NCBI GenBank assembly: GCA_945833925.1
Contig: CAMAFX010000023.1
Location: forward strand, 1-33,090
Reading direction: 5' to 3'
DNA length: 33,090 nt
DNA from: an uncultured Prevotellaceae bacterium
GTDB lineage: Bacteria > Bacteroidota > Bacteroidia > Bacteroidales > Bacteroidaceae
Part shown: positions 25,376-33,090 of the stretch, piece by piece
Position numbering within the stretch: position 1 is the stretch's first letter
Layout: each line of letters begins with the position of its first letter
Made by a program: the position numbers and the translations under genes
The notes under the pieces: generated by a model
What the model was told of the DNA's origin: nothing
The model's input: only the letters and a program-made list of their open reading frames with translations
Database searches by the model: none

Positions 25376-25383
25376 CAAAAGTA
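25376..25383 (-). promoter_or_regulatory. -7 box for ispG, nearly abutting the start codon
   Basis: CAAAAGTA on the plus strand reads TACTTTTG leftward. Nine bases separate it from the ATG at 25366, suggesting a leaderless or very short-leader mRNA. The 99-bp gap after purE also suggests a separate ispG transcript. Confidence 0.5.
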
Positions 25384-25465
25384 CTTATTTGCTTTTGCAA
25401 GTTTGTGTTTGCTCAGGTTTATACTTGATAAAGTTTAATCCCGGGCTTCGCTTGCAAGGCTTAAA

Positions 25466-25972
25466 TCAGTTGACCTTGAAGTCGTACTTCACTTCTGCCA
25501 GTTCGGCGTTTGCCTTGACAATCTTCTGTCCCAACCCACTCTTGTATGCCACAAGACGCTCGTGCAGTTCGTTGTCGCTCAGTGCCATCATCTCGACAGC
25601 GAGAATGGCAGCGTTCAGTGCTCCGTTTACGCCGACTGTTGCAACTGGTATGCCTGGAGGCATCTGGATGATTGAGAGCATGGCGTCGAGTCCATCGAGC
25701 ATGCCCTTGATGGGTACACCGATAACAGGCAGTGTTGTGCTGGCTGCAATGACACCTGGCAGAGCAGCAGCCATACCGGCACCGGCAATGATAACCTTGA
25801 GGCCACGTTCCTCAGCACCGCGTGCAAACTCCTCCACCTCTGCAGGTGTGCGGTGTGCCGACAGTGCGTTCATTTCGAATGGCACTTGCATCTCGTCAAG
25901 AAACTTTGCTGCTTTCTCCATTACGGGCAGATCGCTTGTGCTGCCCATGATAATGCTAACTTTTGCGTTCAT
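25466..25972 (-). CDS. purE: N5-carboxyaminoimidazole ribonucleotide mutase
   Basis: A class I PurE of the purine pathway, which moves the carboxyl group of N5-CAIR to make CAIR. The 168-residue protein has GSTSDLPVM (10-18), the active-site SAHRTP (H40), AGAGMAAALPGV and the MPPGIPVATVGVNGALNAA loop. The partner purK is not adjacent. It is downstream of the PAP2-like gene by 57 bases. Confidence 0.96.
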   Translation of the reverse strand: MNAKVSIIMGSTSDLPVMEKAAKFLDEMQVPFEMNALSAHRTPAEVEEFARGAEERGLKVIIAGAGMAAALPGVIAASTTLPVIGVPIKGMLDGLDAMLSIIQMPPGIPVATVGVNGALNAAILAVEMMALSDNELHERLVAYKSGLGQKIVKANAELAEVKYDFKVN

Positions 25973-26029
25973 TGTTGTTATGTTGTTTGTTTCTGTTTTC
26001 TCTATCTTTTATAGTTTTTATAGTTTCTC

Positions 26030-26674
26030 TCAAACTGTGAGATAGAGTATACCAAGGAAGCCACACAGGAAGCCGATGAGCAGTCCGATGACCAGTTGCG
26101 ATAGGTTGTGCTGGCGCAGAATCATACGGCTTGTTCCTACCAGTCCACTGACGATGATGGCGGTGCATAGCCATGGCAGTGGGTTGAAGTTAAGTATGAA
26201 TCCGTAGGCTGCAAGGGCACCTATTATAGCACCGGCTCCAGCCATATGTACACTCACCTTCCATACAAGGCTTATCAGTGTGCAGGCTATCTGTATGCAC
26301 AGTGCCACGATGATTACCGATACCAGGGGGTAGGGGATGCTTGCCTCCCGCATCATATAGTAGTATATGGTGTAGAAGATGATGTATATGGCGTATGGTA
26401 CAATCTTGTTGTGTCGTTTGGTCAGGTCTACCGTTCCGATGTGGCATAACCTCATATACATGATAGTGCTGAGCCATGGTATGGTTATGGTGAAGAGCAT
26501 CATGGTAAGAAGATGCAGTGCCTTGTACTCCAGTGGAAGGAGTGAAAGGGGTGTCATGGTGAGCAGTATGGCAGACCCCAGCAGTGGATAGTACATAGGG
26601 CGGAAGATAGTGCTGACAATCTTCGCTGCCTCTATGAGTCCTCTTATTTCTGTTCTCTTCTTTATCTTTTTCAT
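26030..26674 (-). CDS. PAP2-like integral membrane protein with a degenerate active site
   Basis: The 214-residue protein has about six hydrophobic segments. The last third resembles the PAP2 phosphatase fold: VWKVSVHMAGAGAIIGAL in the place of the PSGH motif, and SRMILRQHNLSQLVIG in the place of SRxxxxxHxxxD. The Ser of PSGH is retained in altered context and the final Asp is replaced by Gln, and no KxxxxxxRP motif was found, so classical phosphatase activity is doubtful. ATG 26674 was chosen because it lies 10 bases after the rpoN stop; the longer frame from 26716 overlaps rpoN. Probably co-transcribed with rnr-rpoN. Function unknown. Confidence 0.7.
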   Translation of the reverse strand: MKKIKKRTEIRGLIEAAKIVSTIFRPMYYPLLGSAILLTMTPLSLLPLEYKALHLLTMMLFTITIPWLSTIMYMRLCHIGTVDLTKRHNKIVPYAIYIIFYTIYYYMMREASIPYPLVSVIIVALCIQIACTLISLVWKVSVHMAGAGAIIGALAAYGFILNFNPLPWLCTAIIVSGLVGTSRMILRQHNLSQLVIGLLIGFLCGFLGILYLTV

Positions 26675-26684
26675 TTGTGTTGCG

Positions 26685-28196
26685 CTATCTTCTAAGTCGT
26701 GAGGTTGGAATGCCAAGTTGCTCGCGGTATTTTGCCACGGTGCGTCGTGCTGTGTCGTACCCTTGCTTTTTCAGTTCGGCGGTCAAGGCTTCGTCGCTCA
26801 GTGGTTTGCGCTTGTCTTCGGCATCGACCAGAGCCTTGATGGCTGAGAGGATGTTGCGAACTGAGTATTCAGTGCCCTCCTTCTTCGTTCCGCTGGTGAA
26901 GAACCAGCGCAGGCTGTAGGTTCCGTATGGTGTTTCTACCGACTTGGAGCGGCAGACACGGCTCACCGTGCTTATGTCGAGGTTGGTTATTGTTGCCACA
27001 TCCTCCAGTTTCATTGGTCGAAGCAAAGTCTCGTCACCTTCCACGAAGAAAGGTTTCTGCAGTTTGATGATGGTGTGCATCACGAGATTCATCGAACGTC
27101 TCCTCTGTGCCAGAGCCTCGATGAACATGTTTCCGCGTTCTATCATGTTGCGTTGATAGCGGAATGCTTCTGCTACGTCCTGGCTCAGCGTCTTCTCGTC
27201 CATTGCGTCGTATTCGCTCATCCACTCCTGTGGGTCATCGCTCATCTGTAGTGCCGGTATGCCAGTTTCGCATATCTGGAACATCACTTCGTTGTTGTCG
27301 TCCACCTGTATCCTGAAGTCGGGAACGATGGTGCGAGCCGACTCCTGAGGCAGCGAGCCTACACTGTTTCCAGGTCGTGGATTGAGTCTTGTTATAGACC
27401 GTTTCATTGCCGCAAGTTCACCTTCCGACAGTTTCATCTTACGTTTGATGACGTCCCAGTGTTTCTGCACAAACTCGTCGGCGTACTGGCTGAACATGGT
27501 TATGAGTTGCTTGCGCATTGGCAGGTCCTCCTTGTGCTTTGCCTGTATCAGCAGACATTCGCACAGGTTGCGTGCACCGACTCCGAATGGTTCGAACTCC
27601 TGCAGTATGGCAAGTATCTTCTCCATTTCCTGCTGGTTGGTCCTTATTCCCTGGTAGATGTCCAGTTCGTCTTCTATCTGGTAGAGTGGTGTGCGCAGCA
27701 TGCCGTCATCATCAAGCGAGCCGATGAGATATTCCAGTATGGTCTGTTCGTGTTCGTTCAGTTCGTATTCGCCGACTTGCTGCATCAGCAGTTCGTGGAA
27801 ACTCATATTGTCGCCGTCGTCCTGGTGATGAGCATCGTCTGGAGCCCCCATGGTGGGAAACTCATTGCCGTCCCAGTCTATTTCTGATTGTGCAGAGTCA
27901 TTGCTGTCTGGTCGTTCTTCGTCAGGAGAACCGTCGTCACTGTCGTTGTAGCCACCGTCGTCGCTGTCGTAGTTGTCACCACTGCCATAGTCACTACCGG
28001 CATATACGTCGGTTCCGTCTCCGTCGTACGAGGTCTGCTCCTTCCTTTCAAGCCATGGGTTCTCCACACACTCTGTTTCGATACGTGCACGCAGCTCCTC
28101 CACCGACAGTTCGGTGAGTTTTGCCACCAGCACCTGCTGTGCAGACAGTTGCTGTCGCTGTTCCAGTTTTTGTGTTTGTGTAAGAACCTGTGCCAT
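26685..28196 (-). CDS. rpoN: RNA polymerase sigma-54 factor
   Basis: The alternative sigma factor that needs AAA+ enhancer-binding activators. The 503-residue protein has the glutamine-rich activator-interacting region (residues 1-50), an unusually long Asp/Gly/Ser-rich acidic region II (about 55-125), the core-binding domain, a helix-turn-helix and the RpoN box ARRTVAKYRE near the C-terminus. It starts 11 bases after rnr stops and is followed by the PAP2-like gene. No sigma-54 activator is in the window. Confidence 0.95.
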   Translation of the reverse strand: MAQVLTQTQKLEQRQQLSAQQVLVAKLTELSVEELRARIETECVENPWLERKEQTSYDGDGTDVYAGSDYGSGDNYDSDDGGYNDSDDGSPDEERPDSNDSAQSEIDWDGNEFPTMGAPDDAHHQDDGDNMSFHELLMQQVGEYELNEHEQTILEYLIGSLDDDGMLRTPLYQIEDELDIYQGIRTNQQEMEKILAILQEFEPFGVGARNLCECLLIQAKHKEDLPMRKQLITMFSQYADEFVQKHWDVIKRKMKLSEGELAAMKRSITRLNPRPGNSVGSLPQESARTIVPDFRIQVDDNNEVMFQICETGIPALQMSDDPQEWMSEYDAMDEKTLSQDVAEAFRYQRNMIERGNMFIEALAQRRRSMNLVMHTIIKLQKPFFVEGDETLLRPMKLEDVATITNLDISTVSRVCRSKSVETPYGTYSLRWFFTSGTKKEGTEYSVRNILSAIKALVDAEDKRKPLSDEALTAELKKQGYDTARRTVAKYREQLGIPTSRLRR

Positions 28197-28207
28197 TGCC
28201 GTCTTAT

Positions 28208-30478
28208 TTATTCAGAATCAGCCAGAGCAAAGTCCAGCAGTTTGCGTTCGAGGTTTGCCTTTGCTACCTTGATGCGTATCGAGTCACCCAGTGCATATCG
28301 GTGGTGATGTCTGCGTCCTATCAGGCAGTAGTTCTTCTCGTCAAACTCATAGTAATCATCGTCCAGGTCGCGCAGTGGCACCATACCCTCGCACTTGTTC
28401 TCGATTATTTCAACGTATATGCCACTCTCTGTCACACCGCTTATCACGCCGTCATATTCCTCGCCGAGGTGGTCTTGCATATATTCCACCTGCTTGTATT
28501 TTATGCTCGAGCGCTCAGCCTGTGCAGCCAGTTGCTCCATCTCGCTCGAGTGATCGCACAGTTCCTCGTACTTCTCTCGCAGGGCGCTGCGTCCTCCCTC
28601 GGCATATCGTGTCAGCAGACGGTGAACCATCAGGTCGGGATAGCGTCGGATGGGTGATGTGAAATGGGTGTAGTATTCGAATGCCAGACCATAGTGTCCG
28701 ATGTTGAGGGTGCTGTAGCGTGCCTTCATCATGGCGCGGAGCGTGATCATCTCAACCATGTTCTGTTCCTTTCTGCCCTTGCAGTCAGCCAGCATCTTGT
28801 TTATGTTCTTGCTGACCTCTTTCATGTTGCCGTTGGTCTTCAGTTTGTGACCGAACTTGCTTACGAAGTCACTCAGGTTCATCAGTTTCTGCTGGTCGGG
28901 CAGGTCGTGTATACGATATACGAAGGTCTTTCCCTTCGGCTCCTTTCCGTTGGCTGTCTTTTTCTTCTTGCCGTCGGTCACCTTGCCGATGCTCTCAGCC
29001 ACTGTGCGGTTGGCAAGCAGCATGAACTCCTCCACCAGTTTGTTGGCATCCTTGGCACACTTGAAGTAAATACCCAGTGGCTTGCCTTTCTCGTCTATAT
29101 TGAATTTCACCTCCTCGCGGTCGAAGTCAACAGCACCGCTCTCGAAACGCTTGGCGCGCAGTTGCTTGGCAAGTCGGTTGAGAGTTATCAGTTCCTCTGC
29201 AAACTCCTCCGCCGGACGATAGTTCGGGTCGGTCGGCACAGCCTTGTCACCTGGGCGCTTGTAGTCCTCCTCGCTTGCTTCGTGGTGATCCTCCAGCACC
29301 TTCTGTACCTCCTCGTACGTAAATCTGCGGTCGCTCTTTATCACTGTGTGAACGATGCGGTATGTCTTGACTTCTGCTTTCGAGTTCATCTTGAAGATGA
29401 CGCTGAATGCCAGTTTCTCCTCGTCTGGTCTGAGCGAGCAGATGAAGTTGCAGAGTCGCTCAGGCAACATCGGTATGGTGCGGTCCACCAGATATACACT
29501 TGTGGCACGCTTCACAGCCTCCTTGTCGATAACGCTTCCTTCGCGAACGTAGTGCGACACGTCGGCAATATGTACACCCACCTCGTACCACTGTTCGCCG
29601 TTTGCTGTGTCGTCGAGCACCTTTATTGAGATGGCATCGTCAAAGTCCTTGGCATCGTATGGGTCTATGGTGAATGTCATCACGTCGCGGCAGTCCTCGC
29701 GGCGGTTTATCTCCTGCTCGGTGATTCCGGGTTCAATGTAGTTGGCGGCATCCTCCACATTCTTCGGGTAAGAGTATGGCAGGCCGTATTCAGCGAGTAT
29801 GGCGTGCATCTCTGTGGTGTTTTCGCCGGCATGACCCAGTATGTCGATGACCTTTCCTACGGGGTTCTTGCTCTTGCGTGGCCATTCCACTATCTTCACC
29901 ACAGCCTTGTCGCCGGTCTTTCCCTTCTTGGTGTCTCGCAATGGTATGAAGATGTCGTTTGCAAGAGTGCGGTCTTCGGTCAGCAGATATGCAAAGTTCT
30001 TGCTTACCTGAAGTGTTCCTACAAACTGCTTGTCCGAGCGCTTCACGATTTCCACCACCTCTGCCTCACGAACGTGATTCTTGCGTCGAGCCATCATCGA
30101 AGCCTTCACTATGTCGCCATCCATGGCGTTGAGCGAGTTGCGCTCAGCAACCAGTATGGGTTCGCCGCCTTCGCTTGGCACGAATGTGTTCTTGCCGTTT
30201 GCCTTGCGGTGGAACACACCCTCCATAACCTGCGACAACTCTACGTTAAGGCGATACGAGTAGCGAGGCTTTTCCAGAATGAAGTCGTCCATCAGCATAT
30301 CGTTGATGATATCCATGCACAGCATTTTGCTTGGATGTGTGTCAAGTTTAAGTTCGCGGTAGATGTCTTTCAATGGAATGCTCTCTCCACTTCTCGACTG
30401 GAAGAAGGCAACCAGTCTGCCTATCAACTCTTTCTTGGTGATTCTCTTGCCACCTTTTTTATTACCTTGTTTACCCAT
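28208..30478 (-). CDS. rnr: Ribonuclease R (RNB-family 3'-5' exoribonuclease)
   Basis: A processive exoribonuclease that degrades structured RNA. The 756-residue protein begins with a basic stretch and winged-helix domain (about 1-85), then two cold-shock domains. The RNB catalytic domain carries DPYDAKDFDDAIS (272-284) with the metal-binding aspartates. A C-terminal S1 domain (about 665-745) has GEEYDGVISGVTESGIYV. ATG 30478 (MGKQGNKKGGKR) was chosen; the frame stays open upstream to 30580 but that part is not conserved-looking and crosses the promoter region. First gene of the leftward rnr-rpoN-PAP2 block. Confidence 0.94.
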   Translation of the reverse strand: MGKQGNKKGGKRITKKELIGRLVAFFQSRSGESIPLKDIYRELKLDTHPSKMLCMDIINDMLMDDFILEKPRYSYRLNVELSQVMEGVFHRKANGKNTFVPSEGGEPILVAERNSLNAMDGDIVKASMMARRKNHVREAEVVEIVKRSDKQFVGTLQVSKNFAYLLTEDRTLANDIFIPLRDTKKGKTGDKAVVKIVEWPRKSKNPVGKVIDILGHAGENTTEMHAILAEYGLPYSYPKNVEDAANYIEPGITEQEINRREDCRDVMTFTIDPYDAKDFDDAISIKVLDDTANGEQWYEVGVHIADVSHYVREGSVIDKEAVKRATSVYLVDRTIPMLPERLCNFICSLRPDEEKLAFSVIFKMNSKAEVKTYRIVHTVIKSDRRFTYEEVQKVLEDHHEASEEDYKRPGDKAVPTDPNYRPAEEFAEELITLNRLAKQLRAKRFESGAVDFDREEVKFNIDEKGKPLGIYFKCAKDANKLVEEFMLLANRTVAESIGKVTDGKKKKTANGKEPKGKTFVYRIHDLPDQQKLMNLSDFVSKFGHKLKTNGNMKEVSKNINKMLADCKGRKEQNMVEMITLRAMMKARYSTLNIGHYGLAFEYYTHFTSPIRRYPDLMVHRLLTRYAEGGRSALREKYEELCDHSSEMEQLAAQAERSSIKYKQVEYMQDHLGEEYDGVISGVTESGIYVEIIENKCEGMVPLRDLDDDYYEFDEKNYCLIGRRHHHRYALGDSIRIKVAKANLERKLLDFALADSE

Positions 30479-30569
30479 AGTGATAGTTCTTTTCTTCTTA
30501 GAGACTGCAAATAAAGCAAAAAAACGCGAAGTAAACGAACGTTTAACTTTATTTTTAATAAAAATTTCA

Positions 30570-30577
30570 TATCTTTG
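30570..30577 (+). promoter_or_regulatory. -7 box for the SDR-PAP2 pair
   Basis: TATCTTTG matches TAnnTTTG and would give a leader of about 125 bases before the SDR start at 30709. The leader holds a short ORF (30592-30660). The same AT-rich gap (30479-30708) must contain the divergent rnr promoter, where only an imperfect box was found (CAAATAAA at 30508-30515, leftward TTTATTTG). Confidence 0.5.
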
Positions 30578-30591
30578 CACCGCTTTAAGAT

Positions 30592-30660
30592 ATGCCCATT
30601 GTCAATTCCGTGAGCATCGTTAGTGTGCCGGGGAAATATTTGAGGTTTATTGGTGATTAA
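30592..30660 (+). CDS. Possible 22-residue upstream ORF
   Basis: ATG 30592 opens 22 codons (MPIVNSVSIVSVPGKYLRF..) ending at TAA 30660, inside the predicted leader and 48 bases before the SDR start. It could be a leader peptide, but there is no runs-of-codon signature or paired hairpin to suggest attenuation. Confidence 0.2.
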   Translation: MPIVNSVSIVSVPGKYLRFIGD

Positions 30661-30708
30661 GGTAATGCATGGGTATACGTTTCATAATTTACTAACAAAA
30701 GTGTGACA

Positions 30709-31752
30709 ATGGCAAGAATTCTGGTGACAGGAGCAAGTGGCTTTGTGGGCAGTTTCATCGTCAGCGAGGGACTGAAGGTCGGGCACGAAATGTGGGCAGG
30801 CATGCGCAGGTCCAGCAGCCGGCAGTACCTGTCTGACGAACGCATCCGTTTTGCCGAACTCGATCTCTCCTCTCTGGATACACTGAGGCACCAGTTGTCC
30901 GCATTGCGCAGCCAGATGGGCGGCACGGGTTGGGATTACGTGGTCCATGCGGCTGGAGCCACTAAGAGTCGTACTCGCGATGGTTTCTTCCACACCAACA
31001 CACTTGGTACACAGAACCTCGTTTCGGCACTCATTGCAGAGGGCATGGTGCCACGTCGCTTCGTCTTTGTCAGCAGTCTGAGTGTTTTTGGTCCTGTTCG
31101 TGAAGAGCCCGTTCCGACACCTTCGTCACCATTTGCATATGCACCAATTCTGTTGGACGACACTCCTTTCCCAAATACGGCATACGGAGAGAGCAAACTC
31201 AAAGCGGAGGAGTTCTTGCGTGGCACAAAGGATTTTCCTTACGTCATCCTGCGTCCTACAGGAGTGTATGGCCCACGCGAGAAGGACTATTTTCTCATGG
31301 CAAAGAGCATAGTGCAGCATGTCGATTTTGCTGTCGGTTTCAAGAAGCAGGAGATAACGTTTATATATGTTCTTGATTTGGTTCGCGCCATCTACCTTGC
31401 TCTCGAAGCCGAGGGTGTCGAGGGAGGCAGTTACTTCCTCACCGATGGATGTGTGTACGACAGTCGTCGTTTCAGCGACCTGCTGCAGAAGGAACTCGGG
31501 GTGAAGCATGTCTTGCATATTACGGCTCCCCTTTGGTTTCTCCGACTTGTATGTGCTGTCTCTGGTGCCGTCAGTGGATGGTTTGGTAAGATGAGTACAC
31601 TCAACCTTGACAAGTACCACATACTGAGCCAGCGCAACTGGCAGTGCGACATCGAACCAGCCAGGCGCGACCTCGGTTATCAGCCTCAGTGGCAACTTGA
31701 GCGAGGCGTTGCCGAGAGTGTGCGTTGGTACAAGGAGAACGGACTGCTCTAA
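30709..31752 (+). CDS. Extended short-chain dehydrogenase/reductase (NAD(P)-dependent epimerase-like)
   Basis: The 347-residue extended SDR has the cofactor motif TGASGFVG (7-14) and catalytic Tyr/Lys in YGESK (Y159, K163), with the Ser of VSSLSVFGP upstream. A hydrophobic stretch in the C-terminal part (PLWFLRLVCAVSGAVSGWFG) could touch the membrane, as in 3-beta-HSD or dihydroflavonol-reductase-like enzymes acting on lipids. It precedes an Aur1/PAP2-like membrane protein by 36 bases. A role in lipid (sphingolipid) metabolism, such as 3-ketosphinganine reduction, is inferred from the pairing and architecture and not shown. ATG 30709 is preferred to GTG 30703. Confidence 0.85.
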   Translation: MARILVTGASGFVGSFIVSEGLKVGHEMWAGMRRSSSRQYLSDERIRFAELDLSSLDTLRHQLSALRSQMGGTGWDYVVHAAGATKSRTRDGFFHTNTLGTQNLVSALIAEGMVPRRFVFVSSLSVFGPVREEPVPTPSSPFAYAPILLDDTPFPNTAYGESKLKAEEFLRGTKDFPYVILRPTGVYGPREKDYFLMAKSIVQHVDFAVGFKKQEITFIYVLDLVRAIYLALEAEGVEGGSYFLTDGCVYDSRRFSDLLQKELGVKHVLHITAPLWFLRLVCAVSGAVSGWFGKMSTLNLDKYHILSQRNWQCDIEPARRDLGYQPQWQLERGVAESVRWYKENGLL

Positions 31753-31788
31753 AGCACTCTTGCCTAATATATCAAGAATCAAGAAGAA

Positions 31789-32778
31789 ATGATGAATATA
31801 CAAACATGGTTGCTTCGTAGGTTTACGAAGGAGGAGGCACGTACTGGTCTGTGGCCTTTGGAGTGGACGATGATGGTATACATGATGTTTACCTTTGTCC
31901 TTATGGCATTCCTCTGGAATGAACTTGTCGATGTCAAGTCGATGCTTCTCAACCGACTGTTCTTTGTGCTGATACTTGGTGCAGTATGGATGGTCTATCA
32001 CTTTCGCCCATGCCGACTGACAGCCTATCTGCGTGTTGTTCTGGTAATGTTCACGCTGGGCAGTTGGTACCCCGACACATACGAGTTCAATCGTTTGTTC
32101 TTGAACCTCGACCACGTCTTTTCGACCTTCGAACACAATATCTTCGGTTGCCAGCCGTCGCTTGTCTTTGGCGAGAAGTTTCCTCAGTGGTGGGTCAGCG
32201 AACCGCTCTATCTTGGCTACTTCTCATATTTTCCAATGATGATTGTACTGGTCACGACGGTGTGGCTCAAATGTATCGAACATCTCCAGCGTGTCACTTT
32301 CATAATGATGGCTTCGTTCTTCCTTTATTATGTGGTCTACATCTTCCTGCCCGTGGCTGGTCCTCAATACTATTTTCTGGCGCCAGGTGTTGATGCGGCA
32401 GCCGGAATCTTCCCCAACGTGGGTTATTATTTCCATGAGATGCGCTCCATGTATCCGGCAGCTGGCAGCGATGGTCTTTTCCACGATCTCGTCAATATGG
32501 CACACAATGCAGGCGAGCGTCCTACGGCTGCCTTTCCCAGCAGCCACGTCGGCGTTGCCACCATCATCCTTTTGCTCTGCCGTCGTTGCGGGCTTACCAA
32601 GTTGATGCTTGTTCTGTTGCCTTTCTACATCCTGATGTGTCTGGCTACGGTCTATATCCATGCCCACTATGTCATCGATGCCATAGCAGGTTTCATCACA
32701 GCCTTTGCTCTCTACAGTCTTCTCGACAGGTGTTTCACTTTGATGGAGAAGAGGAGGGATAAATGGGGGCACCCGTAA
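31789..32778 (+). CDS. PAP2/Aur1-like membrane phosphatase or phosphotransferase
   Basis: The 329-residue protein has about six to seven transmembrane segments. The motifs are AFPSSHVG (P250-H253) and YIHAHYVIDAIAG (H291, H293, D297). They fit the lipid phosphatase/phosphotransferase family that includes Aur1-type inositol-phosphorylceramide synthases, with HYxxD rather than the plain SRxxxxxH. A conserved-looking periplasmic segment with PQYYFLAPG precedes them. It would act on lipid phosphates at the outer face of the inner membrane. Likely co-transcribed with the SDR gene. The frame starts ATG-ATG; either codon could be used. Confidence 0.85.
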   Translation: MMNIQTWLLRRFTKEEARTGLWPLEWTMMVYMMFTFVLMAFLWNELVDVKSMLLNRLFFVLILGAVWMVYHFRPCRLTAYLRVVLVMFTLGSWYPDTYEFNRLFLNLDHVFSTFEHNIFGCQPSLVFGEKFPQWWVSEPLYLGYFSYFPMMIVLVTTVWLKCIEHLQRVTFIMMASFFLYYVVYIFLPVAGPQYYFLAPGVDAAAGIFPNVGYYFHEMRSMYPAAGSDGLFHDLVNMAHNAGERPTAAFPSSHVGVATIILLLCRRCGLTKLMLVLLPFYILMCLATVYIHAHYVIDAIAGFITAFALYSLLDRCFTLMEKRRDKWGHP

Positions 32779-32818
32779 AAACGTGTGGATAATCTAACAC
32801 AATAAGACAAGATTTATA

Positions 32819-33041
32819 GGAAATTCTTTCTCACCGTTTCTTCAATTTCCCACGATATAATTAGACTCGTACGAAAAATAGGAAACAAAGGAAATAATTT
32901 CTCACCGTTTCTTCCAATTTCTCACGATATAAAAGACTCGTAGGAAAGGTAGGAAACAAAAGAAATCTTTCTCACCGTTTCTTCCAATTTCTCACGAAAA
33001 TATAAAGCTCGTAGGAAATATAGGAAACATAGGAAATTTTT
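32819..33041. repeat. Three ~70-bp tandem repeats after the PAP2 gene
   Basis: TTTCTCACCGTTTCTTC begins at 32827, 32898 and 32968 (periods 71 and 70). Each unit has a pyrimidine-rich first half, TCACGA, an AT spacer, TCGTA, and a purine-rich second half (GGAAA..GGAAAC..GGAAA), so it can fold on itself with mismatches. Units differ at scattered positions. There is no ORF across the array, and nothing recognisable from 33042 to the window end. Confidence 0.85.
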
Positions 33042-33090
33042 GATTAAAGATAGAGATCACACGATGAGGGGTTAATGTTTGTTTTTGTGC

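Noticed and set aside
30479-30580. 34-residue N-terminal extension of RNase R
   Set aside because: It runs through AT-rich promoter DNA, and the ATG at 30478 gives the usual basic N-terminus and normal length.
32819-33041. Repeats considered as a CRISPR array
   Set aside because: Repeat units are ~70 bp and directly adjoining, with no unique spacers and no cas genes nearby.

Overview
The window looks like chromosomal DNA of a Bacteroidales bacterium, most probably a Prevotella-like member of the Prevotellaceae. The signs are: start codons preceded by A-rich stretches rather than Shine-Dalgarno sites; repeated matches to the Bacteroidetes -7 promoter box TAnnTTTG upstream of genes; a BspA-type leucine-rich-repeat exoprotein; an S46 dipeptidyl-peptidase; paired OmpA-type proteins; and a housekeeping gene set with Bacteroidetes-type sequences. 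No phage, IS element, tRNA, rRNA or CRISPR array was seen. This is mainly a core-genome region whose unusual features lie in protein architecture and in intergenic DNA.

Layout. Positions 1-98 hold the 3' end of an unidentified gene, followed by a strong hairpin. Positions 232-622 hold a promoter-like box, three compact dyads, a possible 27-codon ORF, a 22-bp tandem repeat and a terminator, with no recognisable gene. Leftward genes follow: a BspA-like LRR protein, then an operon of an SpmA-SpmB fusion membrane protein and a polysaccharide flippase. ruvB runs rightward from 4811 and converges on a leftward deaD-S46 peptidase pair. A rightward block (10243-14504) holds a PfkB sugar kinase, a PG1098-like THUMP/methyltransferase, sufS and rnhB. 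Two leftward ompA-like paralogues (14568-17233) follow; their last 339 coding bases are identical.

From 17497 to 24027 a tight rightward operon encodes a GNAT-like protein, ParE, CoaD, an S41 C-terminal processing peptidase, and a single ORF that fuses YbeY (rRNA maturation endonuclease) to a BirA-type biotin ligase. A perfect 15-bp bidirectional terminator separates it from a leftward block read in the order rnr, rpoN, a degenerate PAP2-like membrane protein, purE and ispG. The IspG is two-domain sized but carries sequence signatures of the long, insert-containing form. Finally a rightward pair (30709-32778) encodes an extended SDR and an Aur1/PAP2-like membrane phosphatase, possibly a lipid (sphingolipid) module. 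The window ends in three ~70-bp tandem repeats.

The most notable points are the YbeY-BirA fusion, the short IspG of long-form ancestry, the homogenised ompA 3' ends, the structured intergenic locus at 232-622, and the SDR-PAP2 pair. No wholly new multi-gene system could be shown. All identifications come from reading motifs by eye; no database search was run.
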